DNA from: a virus
Reading direction: 5' to 3' (one strand)
DNA length: 23,997 bases
IMG/VR virus record: IMGVR_UViG_3300009425_000099
Span: 1 to 23,997 of that record
Part shown: one piece after another, positions 1 through 7,028 of the stretch
Layout: every line of letters begins with the position of its first letter
How positions within the stretch are numbered: position 1 is the first letter of the stretch
Notes under the pieces: generated by a model
Told to the model about the DNA's origin: nothing
Databases searched by the model: none
The model's input: the letters and a program-made list of their open reading frames with translations, nothing else
Position numbers and translations under genes: made by a program

Positions 1-243
1 AGGCATTAAAAACAAATAAGTAAGTATTTCGTCTTTTAAAGTATATTTTTTATTTCTTGCGGTTATCAAATCTATTGAATTATCGCTCTCTGTATTGTTT
101 AAAATCCTGTCAACTGTAGCTTTTGTTTCAGCAACAACTATCTCATGCTTCTGATTAGCTTCAGCTTGTTTAAGCTTAGCTCTATTCTCTAAGTAACCTT
201 TACCTATTCCAAGTAAGTCACCTATTATTTTAAATATATTCAT
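1..243 (-). CDS. Putative holin, 3-TM phage holin type (partial, cut by window edge)
   Basis: The 81 codons present begin with ATG at 243 and run off the left edge, so the C-terminus is missing. The N-terminus (MNIFKIIGDLLGIGKGYLE) is followed by a charged helix of about 40 residues (RAKLKQAEANQKHEI). Then comes ARNKKYTLKDEILTYLFLMP, where the hydrophobic part is just starting. A charged amphipathic arm, a W/Y-x-KDE motif and then membrane helices is the layout of the GTA_holin_3TM-like phage holins. The start overlaps the stop of the 47-aa membrane gene in an ATGA junction, which suggests coupled translation. The position directly after an M15 endolysin supports a lysis role. The transmembrane part is not visible, so the family call is inference. 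Confidence 0.6.
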   Translation of the reverse strand, partial: MNIFKIIGDLLGIGKGYLENRAKLKQAEANQKHEIVVAETKATVDRILNNTESDNSIDLITARNKKYTLKDEILTYLFLMP

Positions 244-383
244 ATTATTATAAGTATTAAGGAAGCCACGAATGCTATCCTATTAATAAGCATGTAAAGT
301 TTAGGATATTTTATATTATCCAGTACAACTACAGCTCCAAATATCATCATTGTAAAATGTATTACATCTTTCAGTAAGTCCAT
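240..383 (-). CDS. Small two-helix membrane protein (47 aa), lysis cassette
   Basis: This short frame starts at ATG 383 and stops with TGA at 240-242. The product is 47 aa with two hydrophobic stretches: about residues 8-21 (IHFTMMIFGAVVVL) and about 33-47 (INRIAFVASLILII), separated by a short polar loop (DNIKYPKLYM). Its first 13 bases overlap the end of the M15 peptidase gene in another frame, and its stop overlaps the next start in ATGA. It therefore fills the space between the endolysin and the holin exactly. I do not recognise a family. By position and topology it could be a holin, an antiholin or a spanin-like accessory. No lipobox cysteine is present. Confidence 0.6.
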   Translation of the reverse strand: MDLLKDVIHFTMMIFGAVVVLDNIKYPKLYMLINRIAFVASLILIII

Positions 384-694
384 ATTACGTTCTGTGATTT
401 ATCAAAATCTAAATCAACGTGAATAAATGTTCCTGCAATACCTATTCTATTGAATCCTACTGCCATTAAAGCTTCTACTATTTTAAATCTAGTAATACTA
501 TCTTTTGCTTTTATATCTACAGCTAAACCCTTTATGTGACTTGATGTTGGATTTTTAATACTTTCTGGATGAGAAGGACTTCTATATGCACTGTTTATTA
601 TAAAAGGTATTCCAGCATACTCTCTAGCTTCATCTAATTTAGCTAGAAAGTTAACATCCATATTATATTCTTTACTTTTAAAGTACTTACTCAT
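371..694 (-). CDS. Peptidase M15-type cell-wall peptidase (endolysin)
   Basis: The 107-aa product matches the compact Peptidase_M15_3 family, zinc peptidases that cut peptide cross-links in peptidoglycan. Visible motifs: SAYRSPSHPE (35-44), then SSHIKGLAVDI (51-61), giving zinc ligands H53 and D60, and FIHVDLD (90-96), giving the third ligand H92. GFNRIGI (80-86) is also typical. The length is that of the bare catalytic domain, with no cell-wall-binding domain and no signal peptide, so release presumably needs a holin. The neighbours are a coiled-coil membrane protein upstream and two membrane proteins downstream, a complete lysis cassette. Bond specificity (L,D or D,D) cannot be decided from sequence alone. 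Confidence 0.9.
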   Translation of the reverse strand: MSKYFKSKEYNMDVNFLAKLDEAREYAGIPFIINSAYRSPSHPESIKNPTSSHIKGLAVDIKAKDSITRFKIVEALMAVGFNRIGIAGTFIHVDLDFDKSQNVIWTY

Positions 695-710
695 ATCTTT
701 TTTGTTTTAA

Positions 711-980
711 TTAAAACCTGTGATTACCTAATACACCAAGTCCAACTAATATTGCAGTTCCTACTATCCATTTAGCAATATTATAAGCTATATTCAATTT
801 ATTAACTTGTTTATTTAACTTATTTACAGTTGATATAACTCCTACACTTGTTGTGCGCTCGTCATCTACTAATTTATTATATATCTCACCTACCTTATCA
901 TCTAATGTGTTAAGTTTACCGTCTAATACGTTTAATTTATTTTCGAAGGTATCCATTCTATTTCTTTCTTTTAAATTCAT
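711..980 (-). CDS. XhlA-like coiled-coil protein with C-terminal membrane anchor
   Basis: This 89-aa protein has a heptad-rich helix (about residues 10-68: LNVLDGKLNTLDDKVGEIYN, then VNKLNKQVNKLN) followed by one hydrophobic segment near residues 70-84 (WIVGTAILVGLGVLG) and a short basic tail (NHRF). That layout resembles hemolysin XhlA and related phage lysis accessories, which are membrane-associated proteins encoded next to endolysins. It lies just upstream of the M15 gene. A second ATG at codon 9 (MDTFENK) is an alternative start; the first ATG is kept because an A-rich leader precedes it. The evidence is topology and context, not a signature motif. Confidence 0.6.
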   Translation of the reverse strand: MNLKERNRMDTFENKLNVLDGKLNTLDDKVGEIYNKLVDDERTTSVGVISTVNKLNKQVNKLNIAYNIAKWIVGTAILVGLGVLGNHRF

Positions 981-1013
981 TTATTCGTTTTGTTGTTTTT
1001 TTATTCTTATTAA

Positions 1014-1424
1014 TTAAAATGCACACAAATCTATTGAATCTACTTCTGTACCACCTGTCTGAATATGAAAAGTACCAATTCCTGCGAAGTAATGATTTCT
1101 CGCTAGTCCTATTGTACCTGACGAATCTGAATAAACATTATCTCCTACTGCAGGAATAGAACCACTTCCATCATGATAGTATGTTTGAGTATCAACTAGT
1201 CCACAAGCTGTAGATTGACTAGTGCTTCCTGTACTTGAGTAGAATGAAGTTAATGTTACTGTCACTTTATAATCTCTAAAATTAGATAATCTATCTTTAG
1301 AACCTTTATGTAATGCATTAAAATATGAGTCAACTGAGTTATTGAAGCAGGTTACTAAATCCATATAACCTACTTCATCAAAAACATCATCCATTGTAAA
1401 CGTTGTTGTATTTGGAACTGCCAT
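1014..1424 (-). CDS. Phage structural protein with C-terminal YYHDG/Cys-pair domain
   Basis: The 136-aa product starts MAVPNTTTFTMDDVFDEV, an N-terminus I recognise from Bacteroidota phage virion-associated proteins, followed by DLVTCFNNSVDSYFNALHKG and LSNFRDY. The C-terminal half (about 70-136) is a separate module: C74, YYHDGSGSIPAVGDNVY (82-98), several glycines and C134. The same module, with its cysteines again 60 residues apart, ends the 1256-aa tail protein. It follows the fibre genes and overlaps the upstream stop by one base (TAATG), so a role at the tail or fibre tip, such as surface recognition, is plausible. No enzyme motif is seen. Function is inferred. Confidence 0.7.
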   Translation of the reverse strand: MAVPNTTTFTMDDVFDEVGYMDLVTCFNNSVDSYFNALHKGSKDRLSNFRDYKVTVTLTSFYSSTGSTSQSTACGLVDTQTYYHDGSGSIPAVGDNVYSDSSGTIGLARNHYFAGIGTFHIQTGGTEVDSIDLCAF

Positions 1425-3922
1425 TATATATTTGCTTTATCTAATCTAGCTTCTAATTCAGCTATCTTAGCGATTAATAAATCTATATAAGCTACAGACT
1501 TCATTCCTTTATCATCAGTTCTTACAAACTCTGGATGAACCTCTTCTAGCTCTTGAGCTATAACTCCATATCTATTTTGACTATTATCAGATTTCATTTC
1601 AAAAGTCTTCCAATCTACATCAATATGTTTATTGTCAACTTTTTTAATGTTTTCTTTAAGCCTTTTATCTGAACTTAATATAAAGTTACTTGCTGTAACT
1701 GTACTAAGAAAAGTAGCAGCTGCATTATGATTTATAAAAAATGCTTCAGCAAGACTAGCTCCCACTCTTACTGCAAAACTACTATTACCATCTTCTCTAC
1801 ACTGTATAACGAATCCTCCATATTTAGAAAACGCATTACCTGTTGCTGATGATGGATTTGTAGTAAACATATGAACACCTTCAGGTAAAGCATCTGCTTC
1901 AGCCTCTGATGTATAAGACCTTATACTAATATCTCTCCAATTACTTGTAGTATCTGTTGCACTAATTCTTAAACCAGCATTCGTTCCTCCAATAATATCC
2001 AACTTTTGATTAGGATTAGTAGTTCCTATTCCTAATCTACCAATTGAAGTAATTCTCATACGCTCGTTAGACGTTAAATTCGAAAATGAACCTCCAGCTG
2101 TTTGTGTATGAAAAGACATGAATGCTGAGTTCGTAGCTCCATCATGAGAAGCTTTCGTATAAGCCAAAATATCTCCTGCTCTAGAGAAAGAGAATAGTCC
2201 AATATCTGAACTAACTCCTCCATCGGTATGGTCTACATTTACTTCACTATTTCCATTACTTGCAACTCTTAATATTCTAGTTGAACCTATACCTGAAGAA
2301 GCATTGTCTGAACCTATTGCAAGGTCACCAAGAAAATAACTATCACCACCACCACCTCTAAGCCTAACGTTTAGATTGTTTGAAGTATCTCTTAGTAATA
2401 GATTTCCATGTCCTGCATCAAAGTATAACCCACTATCTGCTGTACTAGCACTATTTCTCATATGAAAAACCCATGCACTTGTAGCTGGTGCTGTGCTAAC
2501 ATAAAATTTAGGAGCTGATGTAGTTCCTAATATAGTTAAGTTACCACTTAAATCTTGTTTAAAAGAACTTCCTGCACCACTTCCTCCCATGTTTAGATTA
2601 CCACTTGAATCTTTCCATATTCTATGACTAACTGCATTAGAACTTGTAATGGCGATTCCATCACTAATTGTATCTCCTTTTTGTTTTACTATAAGTGTAC
2701 CACCTGAAGTAGCAACACCTGTTCCACCATCTACTGTTAAACTTCCATCTAAAGTATCTGTTGTATTTAAAAGAAGACCGCTTAAATCCTGGTCTCCTGT
2801 ATTTGTTCCACTAAAGTCACTTGTTAGAGCTATTGTTCCATTTGTATTAGGGAAAGCAAAGTTTTTTCCTCCACTAATATTACTCATATCTAAACTACCA
2901 CCATTAAGAGAAAGTGCAGTTGTACCAGTTATAGTTGCTGTATCGTCTAAGTTTACTACAATCCCATCACCAGTTTCAAAGCTTAACGCAAGTTCACCAC
3001 GTATAGCCAATTTGTCATCTGCATTAATTCCAACATAGTTATCTGTATCGTCAAAATTAACTTGACCATCAACTGTCAAGTCACCTGTAAAAGCATCTGT
3101 TGTATTTAAAAGATAACCGCTTAAATCATAAGTAGTATCCGTATAGTTGTTAGCATGAATATTTATGGCACCTTGGTCTGTCGTCCAATCTATATGCTCA
3201 TTTGAAACAAAACCAGTAAGGTTATCATGATTTAAATTACTAGAACTAGATGTTAAGTATCCAGCTCCATTTGTAAGTTGACTATTGCTAGTGATATTAT
3301 TCGCATCCGTTTCACCTGTATAACCTAAATCAGCTAGTGTTAAAGTTCTAGTACCTAAAGCTGTAACGTGTCCAGTTGAATTTGTAGTTATAACATCAAC
3401 AATAGTAGCTCCACTTGTATCTATGTTTGTAGCTGAATAATAAGGGTGAGTATAAAGAAAATTCGTATAATTGTTGGCGTGGATATTTGTAGCACCTTGG
3501 TCTACTGTCCAATCAATAATATTATTACCACTAGGTATATTAGGTGTGCCACTTAAAGAACTGTAGGCTCCATCAAAAGTATTTACAGTATCTGTAAATA
3601 CAGCATCTGCTGGAACAGCTGTTCCTACATTATCAAAAGCCCAGTTTGAACTAATTGCAATGTGTGAATATCCATCTGTAGGAGTGTCAGAAATTTCTCT
3701 TTTCTGATAATTGTTTACATGAATATTTGTAGCTCCTAAATCGGTAGTCCAATCAATAATATTATTACCACTAGGTATAGAGCTAGTTAAAGCATAAGTG
3801 CTTGTATCTACACTTCCATCCGCTTTTAAGAATTGTGAAGATGTTCCATCAGTCTTAATGAATGAAGTAGATTCTATATCTCCATTGGAAACTATGTCTG
3901 TTAATATTTTTTTTGTAGCCAT
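1424..3922 (-). CDS. Tail fibre/spike with C-terminal S74 intramolecular chaperone
   Basis: The product is about 832 aa from ATG 3922 (MATKKILTDIVSNGD). An in-frame ATG at 3964 adds 14 residues, but it lies in the loop of a 15-bp hairpin, while 3922 follows an AAAACAAAAAACAAAAAT leader. The N-terminal third holds three IDWT-D-GA-NIH-NNY repeats (about 55-73, 135-153 and 243-260). Glycine- and serine-rich beta-structured sequence follows, including EADALPEGVHMFTTNPSS. The last 82 residues are a Peptidase_S74 domain: SSDKRLKENI, with probable catalytic S751, then YGVIAQELEEVHPEF and a C-terminal helix IAKIAELEARLDK. In this family the chaperone drives trimerisation of a beta-helical fibre and is then released by self-cleavage before the Ser. 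This is very probably a host-recognition fibre. Confidence 0.88.
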   Translation of the reverse strand: MATKKILTDIVSNGDIESTSFIKTDGTSSQFLKADGSVDTSTYALTSSIPSGNNIIDWTTDLGATNIHVNNYQKREISDTPTDGYSHIAISSNWAFDNVGTAVPADAVFTDTVNTFDGAYSSLSGTPNIPSGNNIIDWTVDQGATNIHANNYTNFLYTHPYYSATNIDTSGATIVDVITTNSTGHVTALGTRTLTLADLGYTGETDANNITSNSQLTNGAGYLTSSSSNLNHDNLTGFVSNEHIDWTTDQGAINIHANNYTDTTYDLSGYLLNTTDAFTGDLTVDGQVNFDDTDNYVGINADDKLAIRGELALSFETGDGIVVNLDDTATITGTTALSLNGGSLDMSNISGGKNFAFPNTNGTIALTSDFSGTNTGDQDLSGLLLNTTDTLDGSLTVDGGTGVATSGGTLIVKQKGDTISDGIAITSSNAVSHRIWKDSSGNLNMGGSGAGSSFKQDLSGNLTILGTTSAPKFYVSTAPATSAWVFHMRNSASTADSGLYFDAGHGNLLLRDTSNNLNVRLRGGGGDSYFLGDLAIGSDNASSGIGSTRILRVASNGNSEVNVDHTDGGVSSDIGLFSFSRAGDILAYTKASHDGATNSAFMSFHTQTAGGSFSNLTSNERMRITSIGRLGIGTTNPNQKLDIIGGTNAGLRISATDTTSNWRDISIRSYTSEAEADALPEGVHMFTTNPSSATGNAFSKYGGFVIQCREDGNSSFAVRVGASLAEAFFINHNAAATFLSTVTASNFILSSDKRLKENIKKVDNKHIDVDWKTFEMKSDNSQNRYGVIAQELEEVHPEFVRTDDKGMKSVAYIDLLIAKIAELEARLDKANI

Positions 3923-3944
3923 ATTTTTGTTTTTTGTTTTATTA

Positions 3945-3990
3945 TTAATTGCTAAGATATTCATATAGCTAAGAGTATCCTAGCAATTAA
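3945..3990 (-). other. 15-bp intercistronic hairpin between two fibre genes
   Basis: Arms 3945-3959 and 3976-3990 pair over 15 positions with a single G-U wobble in the minus-strand RNA. The loop is 16 nt (3960-3975). The hairpin lies between the stop of the 591-aa fibre gene (4002) and the preferred start of the S74 fibre gene (3922). The following sequence is UAAUAAAACAAAAAAC, with no uridine run, so it is not a classical intrinsic terminator. It may stabilise or divide the transcript, or affect start choice. The upstream ATG at 3964 lies inside the loop. Confidence 0.65.
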
Positions 3991-4001
3991 ATTTATATTT
4001 A

Positions 4002-5777
4002 TTACCCTATTATTACTACTCTTAAAGCATTAGATGCTGGAGCAACATTGAATTTGAAAGTTGTAACTGTAGTTGAAGTTAATTCAATCTCACACTCTAC
4101 TTGTCCCATTCCATCTGCTACTTCATAAACATTTGCCTGAACAAATCTATTTCCAATTGCGTGAGTTACTGGAATAGAAGTTAAACTTCCGTTTCCTATC
4201 AATGCACTATATGTAAGTGTAGTTGTTAAAGATGCTGTAATTCCTAATGTACTTCTTAGTCTACTTGGAGTAACAACTTTGGTAGTGTTTGAACCTGCGT
4301 TAACTTCTGCTTGAGAAGCTAAAAATACAATACCTTCATTAGAAAGTGTAGCACTTGTTTCATCACCAGTATTCGTTCCAGTTGAAAGTACTAATCCATC
4401 AATAAGGTCTTTTAACTCCTTACCCATATTAGCTGTTAATCCTTCAGTAGTTGAAGTACTAGTTAAAGTATTGTTTAGAGTTATTGCATCTAAAAATGCA
4501 CTCATGTCAATTGTGAAAGTACTTAAATCATCTCTTGTGAAAGTAGCTAATCCAGTTGAACCATTTAAAGCTCCACTTGTCAATCTAGCTAAGTTAGAAT
4601 CATCTAAATATAAAGCTAAATTAATGTCAGTATCAGTTCCATCTTCATCCGTATATGTTAATATGTTAGATGCTAATGAAATACTTGTAACTGTTTCATC
4701 TACGTTAGAAACTTTTGCTGTGTTTAAAGCAATAGCTGTATCTTGAACCCCTTGACTTGTTTCTAGTGCACTAATATCAGATACATTTGTTGCAATGTTA
4801 GATACATTTGTTGCGATTGCGGATGCATTCGTTGCGATTCCACTTATGTCTTGGTCACCAGGATATGAAACCTTAGCTGTGTTTAATGCAATAGCTGTGT
4901 TTTGCACTCCTTGACCTGACTCTAAACTAGAGATATCAGATGCGTTAGTTGCAATTGCAGACGCGTTAGTTGCAATTCCACTTAAATCTTGGTCTCCTGG
5001 GTAAGAGACTTTCGCGGTATTCAAAGCAATTGCTGTATTTTGAACTGTTTGACCTGACTCTAAAGAAGAAATATCACTTACATTTGTTGCAATGTTAGTT
5101 GCATTTGTAGCTATACCGCTTAAATCCTGGTCTCCTGGATAAGAAACTTTTGCAGTGTTTAATGCGATAGCTGTTACGTTTGTTGCGATATCAGAATCGT
5201 TAGACTGAATTGCAGCTAAATTACTTGCTACGCCAGATGTGTTAGTTTCTACTTCGTCAAATTTAGCCTTACTCATTACACCTGCTCTAAGTGTAGATGC
5301 TGATGCTAAAGTTGCATTACCTCCATCAGAAGAATTAACTGCTACTGTTGTAGTCGTAGTAGCTCCTTCAGATAAGCTTGTAGATACGTTACTTACTAAT
5401 CCACTATATTGTGAGTTAGTTGCGTTATCTCCAGTGTTAGTTCCACTTTGATTTCCTACTACTGCTTTTTCTGCTGCAGATATAAGACCTGCATTAGTTC
5501 CATTTGCTAATGGAATAGTTGCGTCGTTTCCTGAAGAAGAAGTTACAACTCCATTAGAAACTCCTGCTGTATAAGCTAGATTTGTGATTCCATCAGAACC
5601 TAAGTCTATCCATACTGAATCAGCTTCACTCCATACAAATAAAGTATCATCGTCTGTACTCCAGTATATTTGACCATCATTTGGAGATGCAGGTGCTGTT
5701 GCTAAATTTTGTACTACAGCGTTTAGTAATTGATTTTTGTTTAAGTCTAAATCGACTAAATGTTTAATGTAAGCCAT
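4002..5777 (-). CDS. Repeat-containing tail fibre protein
   Basis: This 591-aa protein begins MAYIKHLVDLDLNKNQLLNA and then has a common fibre N-terminal motif, PASPNDGQIYWSTDDDTLFV (29-48), of the type that attaches fibres to the tail. The central part (about 175-360) is low in aromatics and dominated by ATN-x-IATN heptads, including three copies of a 46-53-residue unit beginning NTAKVSYPGDQD. These are probably trimeric coiled-coil shaft. SGTNTGD elements occur twice. The C-terminal 60 residues (VTHAIGNRFVQANVYEV, ending LRVVIIG) look like a small beta tip domain. It sits between a short fibre-like protein and the S74 fibre. No enzyme motif is seen. The function, a virion fibre, is inferred from composition and position. 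Confidence 0.8.
   Translation of the reverse strand: MAYIKHLVDLDLNKNQLLNAVVQNLATAPASPNDGQIYWSTDDDTLFVWSEADSVWIDLGSDGITNLAYTAGVSNGVVTSSSGNDATIPLANGTNAGLISAAEKAVVGNQSGTNTGDNATNSQYSGLVSNVSTSLSEGATTTTTVAVNSSDGGNATLASASTLRAGVMSKAKFDEVETNTSGVASNLAAIQSNDSDIATNVTAIALNTAKVSYPGDQDLSGIATNATNIATNVSDISSLESGQTVQNTAIALNTAKVSYPGDQDLSGIATNASAIATNASDISSLESGQGVQNTAIALNTAKVSYPGDQDISGIATNASAIATNVSNIATNVSDISALETSQGVQDTAIALNTAKVSNVDETVTSISLASNILTYTDEDGTDTDINLALYLDDSNLARLTSGALNGSTGLATFTRDDLSTFTIDMSAFLDAITLNNTLTSTSTTEGLTANMGKELKDLIDGLVLSTGTNTGDETSATLSNEGIVFLASQAEVNAGSNTTKVVTPSRLRSTLGITASLTTTLTYSALIGNGSLTSIPVTHAIGNRFVQANVYEVADGMGQVECEIELTSTTVTTFKFNVAPASNALRVVIIG
4725..5159 (-). repeat. Three tandem protein-level repeats in fibre shaft (46, 46, 53 aa)
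   Basis: The units begin at residues 207, 253 and 299 of the 591-aa fibre, each with NTAKVSYPGDQD(L/I)SGIATNA. A truncated fourth copy (NTAKVS) begins at 352. Unit 3 carries one extra heptad (SNIATNV). Units 1 and 2 are nearly identical as protein, yet their codons differ synonymously at most positions of the first 19 residues, so the DNA copies are clearly diverged. Confidence 0.85.
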
Positions 5778-5793
5778 TTTTATTATTTTTTAA

Positions 5794-6297
5794 TTAGTTA
5801 AGATATGCTTCTCCTGAAAATGAAGAATTGAATGTTATTGTTAAATTATTTAAGTCTATATAATCTATCTGTCCTACAACTATACTTTTAGCTGTATCAA
5901 CCGAACATGCGGATGGGTATTTGTTTAAATTATGTTGTATAGTCCATATTAAAGAAGGCATACCTTGGTCGAATATAAAGTTTTTGTCGACTGCCTCTCC
6001 TTGAGGTATAGGTGTCGATACTATAGAAAACGTTTGACCGAAGTTACTTACTATTATTATATTTAAATTACCGTCACTACCAACAACTAAATTACCAGCG
6101 TTAGTGTATGTACCAGCTTCACTAGCAAAATACCAACCATCTATATCAGGTACATCGGAAATTCTTAAAGAACCTACAAAACCACTTCCTTGCAATATAG
6201 CTAACTTTAATGAGTTAACTTTGTTTACAAAATAATTAAATTCATCAGGTGACAGCGTGGTATTATTATCCTTTCCAGGTATGTTTATAAATGCCAT
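5794..6297 (-). CDS. Short tail-fibre-like protein with C-terminal HNL beta domain
   Basis: The 167-aa product starts MAFINIPGKDNNTTLSPDEFNYFVNKVN. Its middle segment, SDVPDIDGWYFASEAGTYTN, resembles fibre-associated modules, and its C-terminus is WTIQHNLNKYPSACSVDTAK, ending TFNSSFSGEAYLN. That last module (W-x-I-x-HNL, then V-x-D, then F-x-x-x-FSG-A-Y-x-N) is a recurring C-terminal tip domain of phage tail fibres. The gene is the first after the intrinsic terminator at 6325-6360 and precedes the long fibre. It is probably a fibre or adaptor protein. The family assignment rests on motif memory and no enzyme residues are seen. Confidence 0.7.
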   Translation of the reverse strand: MAFINIPGKDNNTTLSPDEFNYFVNKVNSLKLAILQGSGFVGSLRISDVPDIDGWYFASEAGTYTNAGNLVVGSDGNLNIIIVSNFGQTFSIVSTPIPQGEAVDKNFIFDQGMPSLIWTIQHNLNKYPSACSVDTAKSIVVGQIDYIDLNNLTITFNSSFSGEAYLN

Positions 6298-6324
6298 TTG
6301 CCTTTTGTTTATTTCAAATTAAAG

Positions 6325-6360
6325 TAAAAAATAGCCTTACGATTAAATTCGTAAGGCTAT
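6325..6360 (-). terminator. Strong intrinsic (Rho-independent) terminator
   Basis: A perfect 12-bp inverted repeat (arms 6331-6342 and 6349-6360, 6-nt loop TTAAAT) is followed on the minus strand by a run of T residues (TATTTTTTACTTT). It begins five bases after the stop of the 220-aa gene and before the fibre module, and separates head/tail structural genes from fibre genes. The stem includes AGCCTTACGA, which is GC-richer than its surroundings. Confidence 0.92.
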
Positions 6361-6365
6361 CTTAA

Positions 6366-7028
6366 TTATGCTACTACAGGAATACAGTTCTGTCTAGGAA
6401 CGGTAGATTCGTTAGTAGTTTGGTCTGCTACCCAGTCTCCTTCCCCAAGAAGAGCTGGAGTTGACTTAGCTAATACATTAGCCCACTTGTCTTCAAGGTC
6501 GAAAGATAATTCACTTTCTTCACCTGAGAACGTAAGTGTGTAGACATTCTTTTCAGAACGTCCTGAGCCTGATGCTCCAGAACCTGAAGTTGCCTTCATA
6601 CCATACTTTGCGCCAAGAACATGTTTAGTTCCTGCAGCACTCTCTACAAACAATAATACATTAACGTTAGGGTTTAAAACCGAGTTAATTAAATTACGTT
6701 TAGACTTAGTCATTCTAGGAAATTCAATAGTTAACGTTGGTACGTTAGTTATCAAACCAGTTGCGTCAACAGTTTTTGCTTCGCTCCATCCAGTTACTCC
6801 GTCTTTCTTGTTAAAGTCTAATTTAAAAACTTCACCACCACCAAAGGCAAGTGTAGTTACTTTTCCAAACTCAGCGTTTGGAGATAAATCAGCTTTTAAT
6901 GGCTTGTCTACAAAACCAATTACCGTATCGCAGGCATTAGCAATGTATATATTCTTTAAGCCTCCTGTAGGGATGTCAGAACAATCTAGTCCTAATCCAT
7001 CCAATTCTAATGTGGTTATACAGCCCAT
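6366..7028 (-). CDS. Structural protein, paralogue B (tail-tube-like family)
   Basis: The 220-aa product shares a framework with the gene immediately upstream: M-x-C near the N-terminus, LDCSDIPTGGLKNIYI, KLDFNKKDGVTGWSEAKTVD, IEFPRMTKSKRN, LLFVESAAGTKHVLG, GSGRSEKNVYTLTFSGEE. This is a conserved Bacteroidota phage structural family as I recall it; tail tube or another abundant virion subunit is the best guess. Its C-terminus extends beyond the paralogue (ALLGEGDWVADQTTNESTV, ending IPVVA). The start overlaps the upstream stop by one base (TAATG). A strong terminator follows, so this is the last gene of its unit. The precise role is not proven by sequence. Confidence 0.65.
   Translation of the reverse strand: MGCITTLELDGLGLDCSDIPTGGLKNIYIANACDTVIGFVDKPLKADLSPNAEFGKVTTLAFGGGEVFKLDFNKKDGVTGWSEAKTVDATGLITNVPTLTIEFPRMTKSKRNLINSVLNPNVNVLLFVESAAGTKHVLGAKYGMKATSGSGASGSGRSEKNVYTLTFSGEESELSFDLEDKWANVLAKSTPALLGEGDWVADQTTNESTVPRQNCIPVVA

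Noticed and set aside
2649-3038. A 129-aa plus-strand open frame opposite the S74 fibre gene
   Set aside because: It is a shadow of the fibre gene's codon pattern (proline- and valine-rich antisense) with no start context; the minus frame has recognised domains.
1014-4002. Diversity-generating retroelement target in the fibre or YHDG gene
   Set aside because: No reverse transcriptase, Avd gene or near-identical template repeat is visible in the window; the two YHDG copies differ throughout, not only at adenines.
4725-5159. Possible CRISPR-like array or DNA minisatellite
   Set aside because: The periodicity lies in the protein; the DNA copies differ at most third positions, and there are no constant repeats with unique spacers.
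4471-5451. Plus-strand open frames opposite the repeat fibre
   Set aside because: They are antisense shadows of threonine- and alanine-rich repeats, with no family resemblance and no leader.
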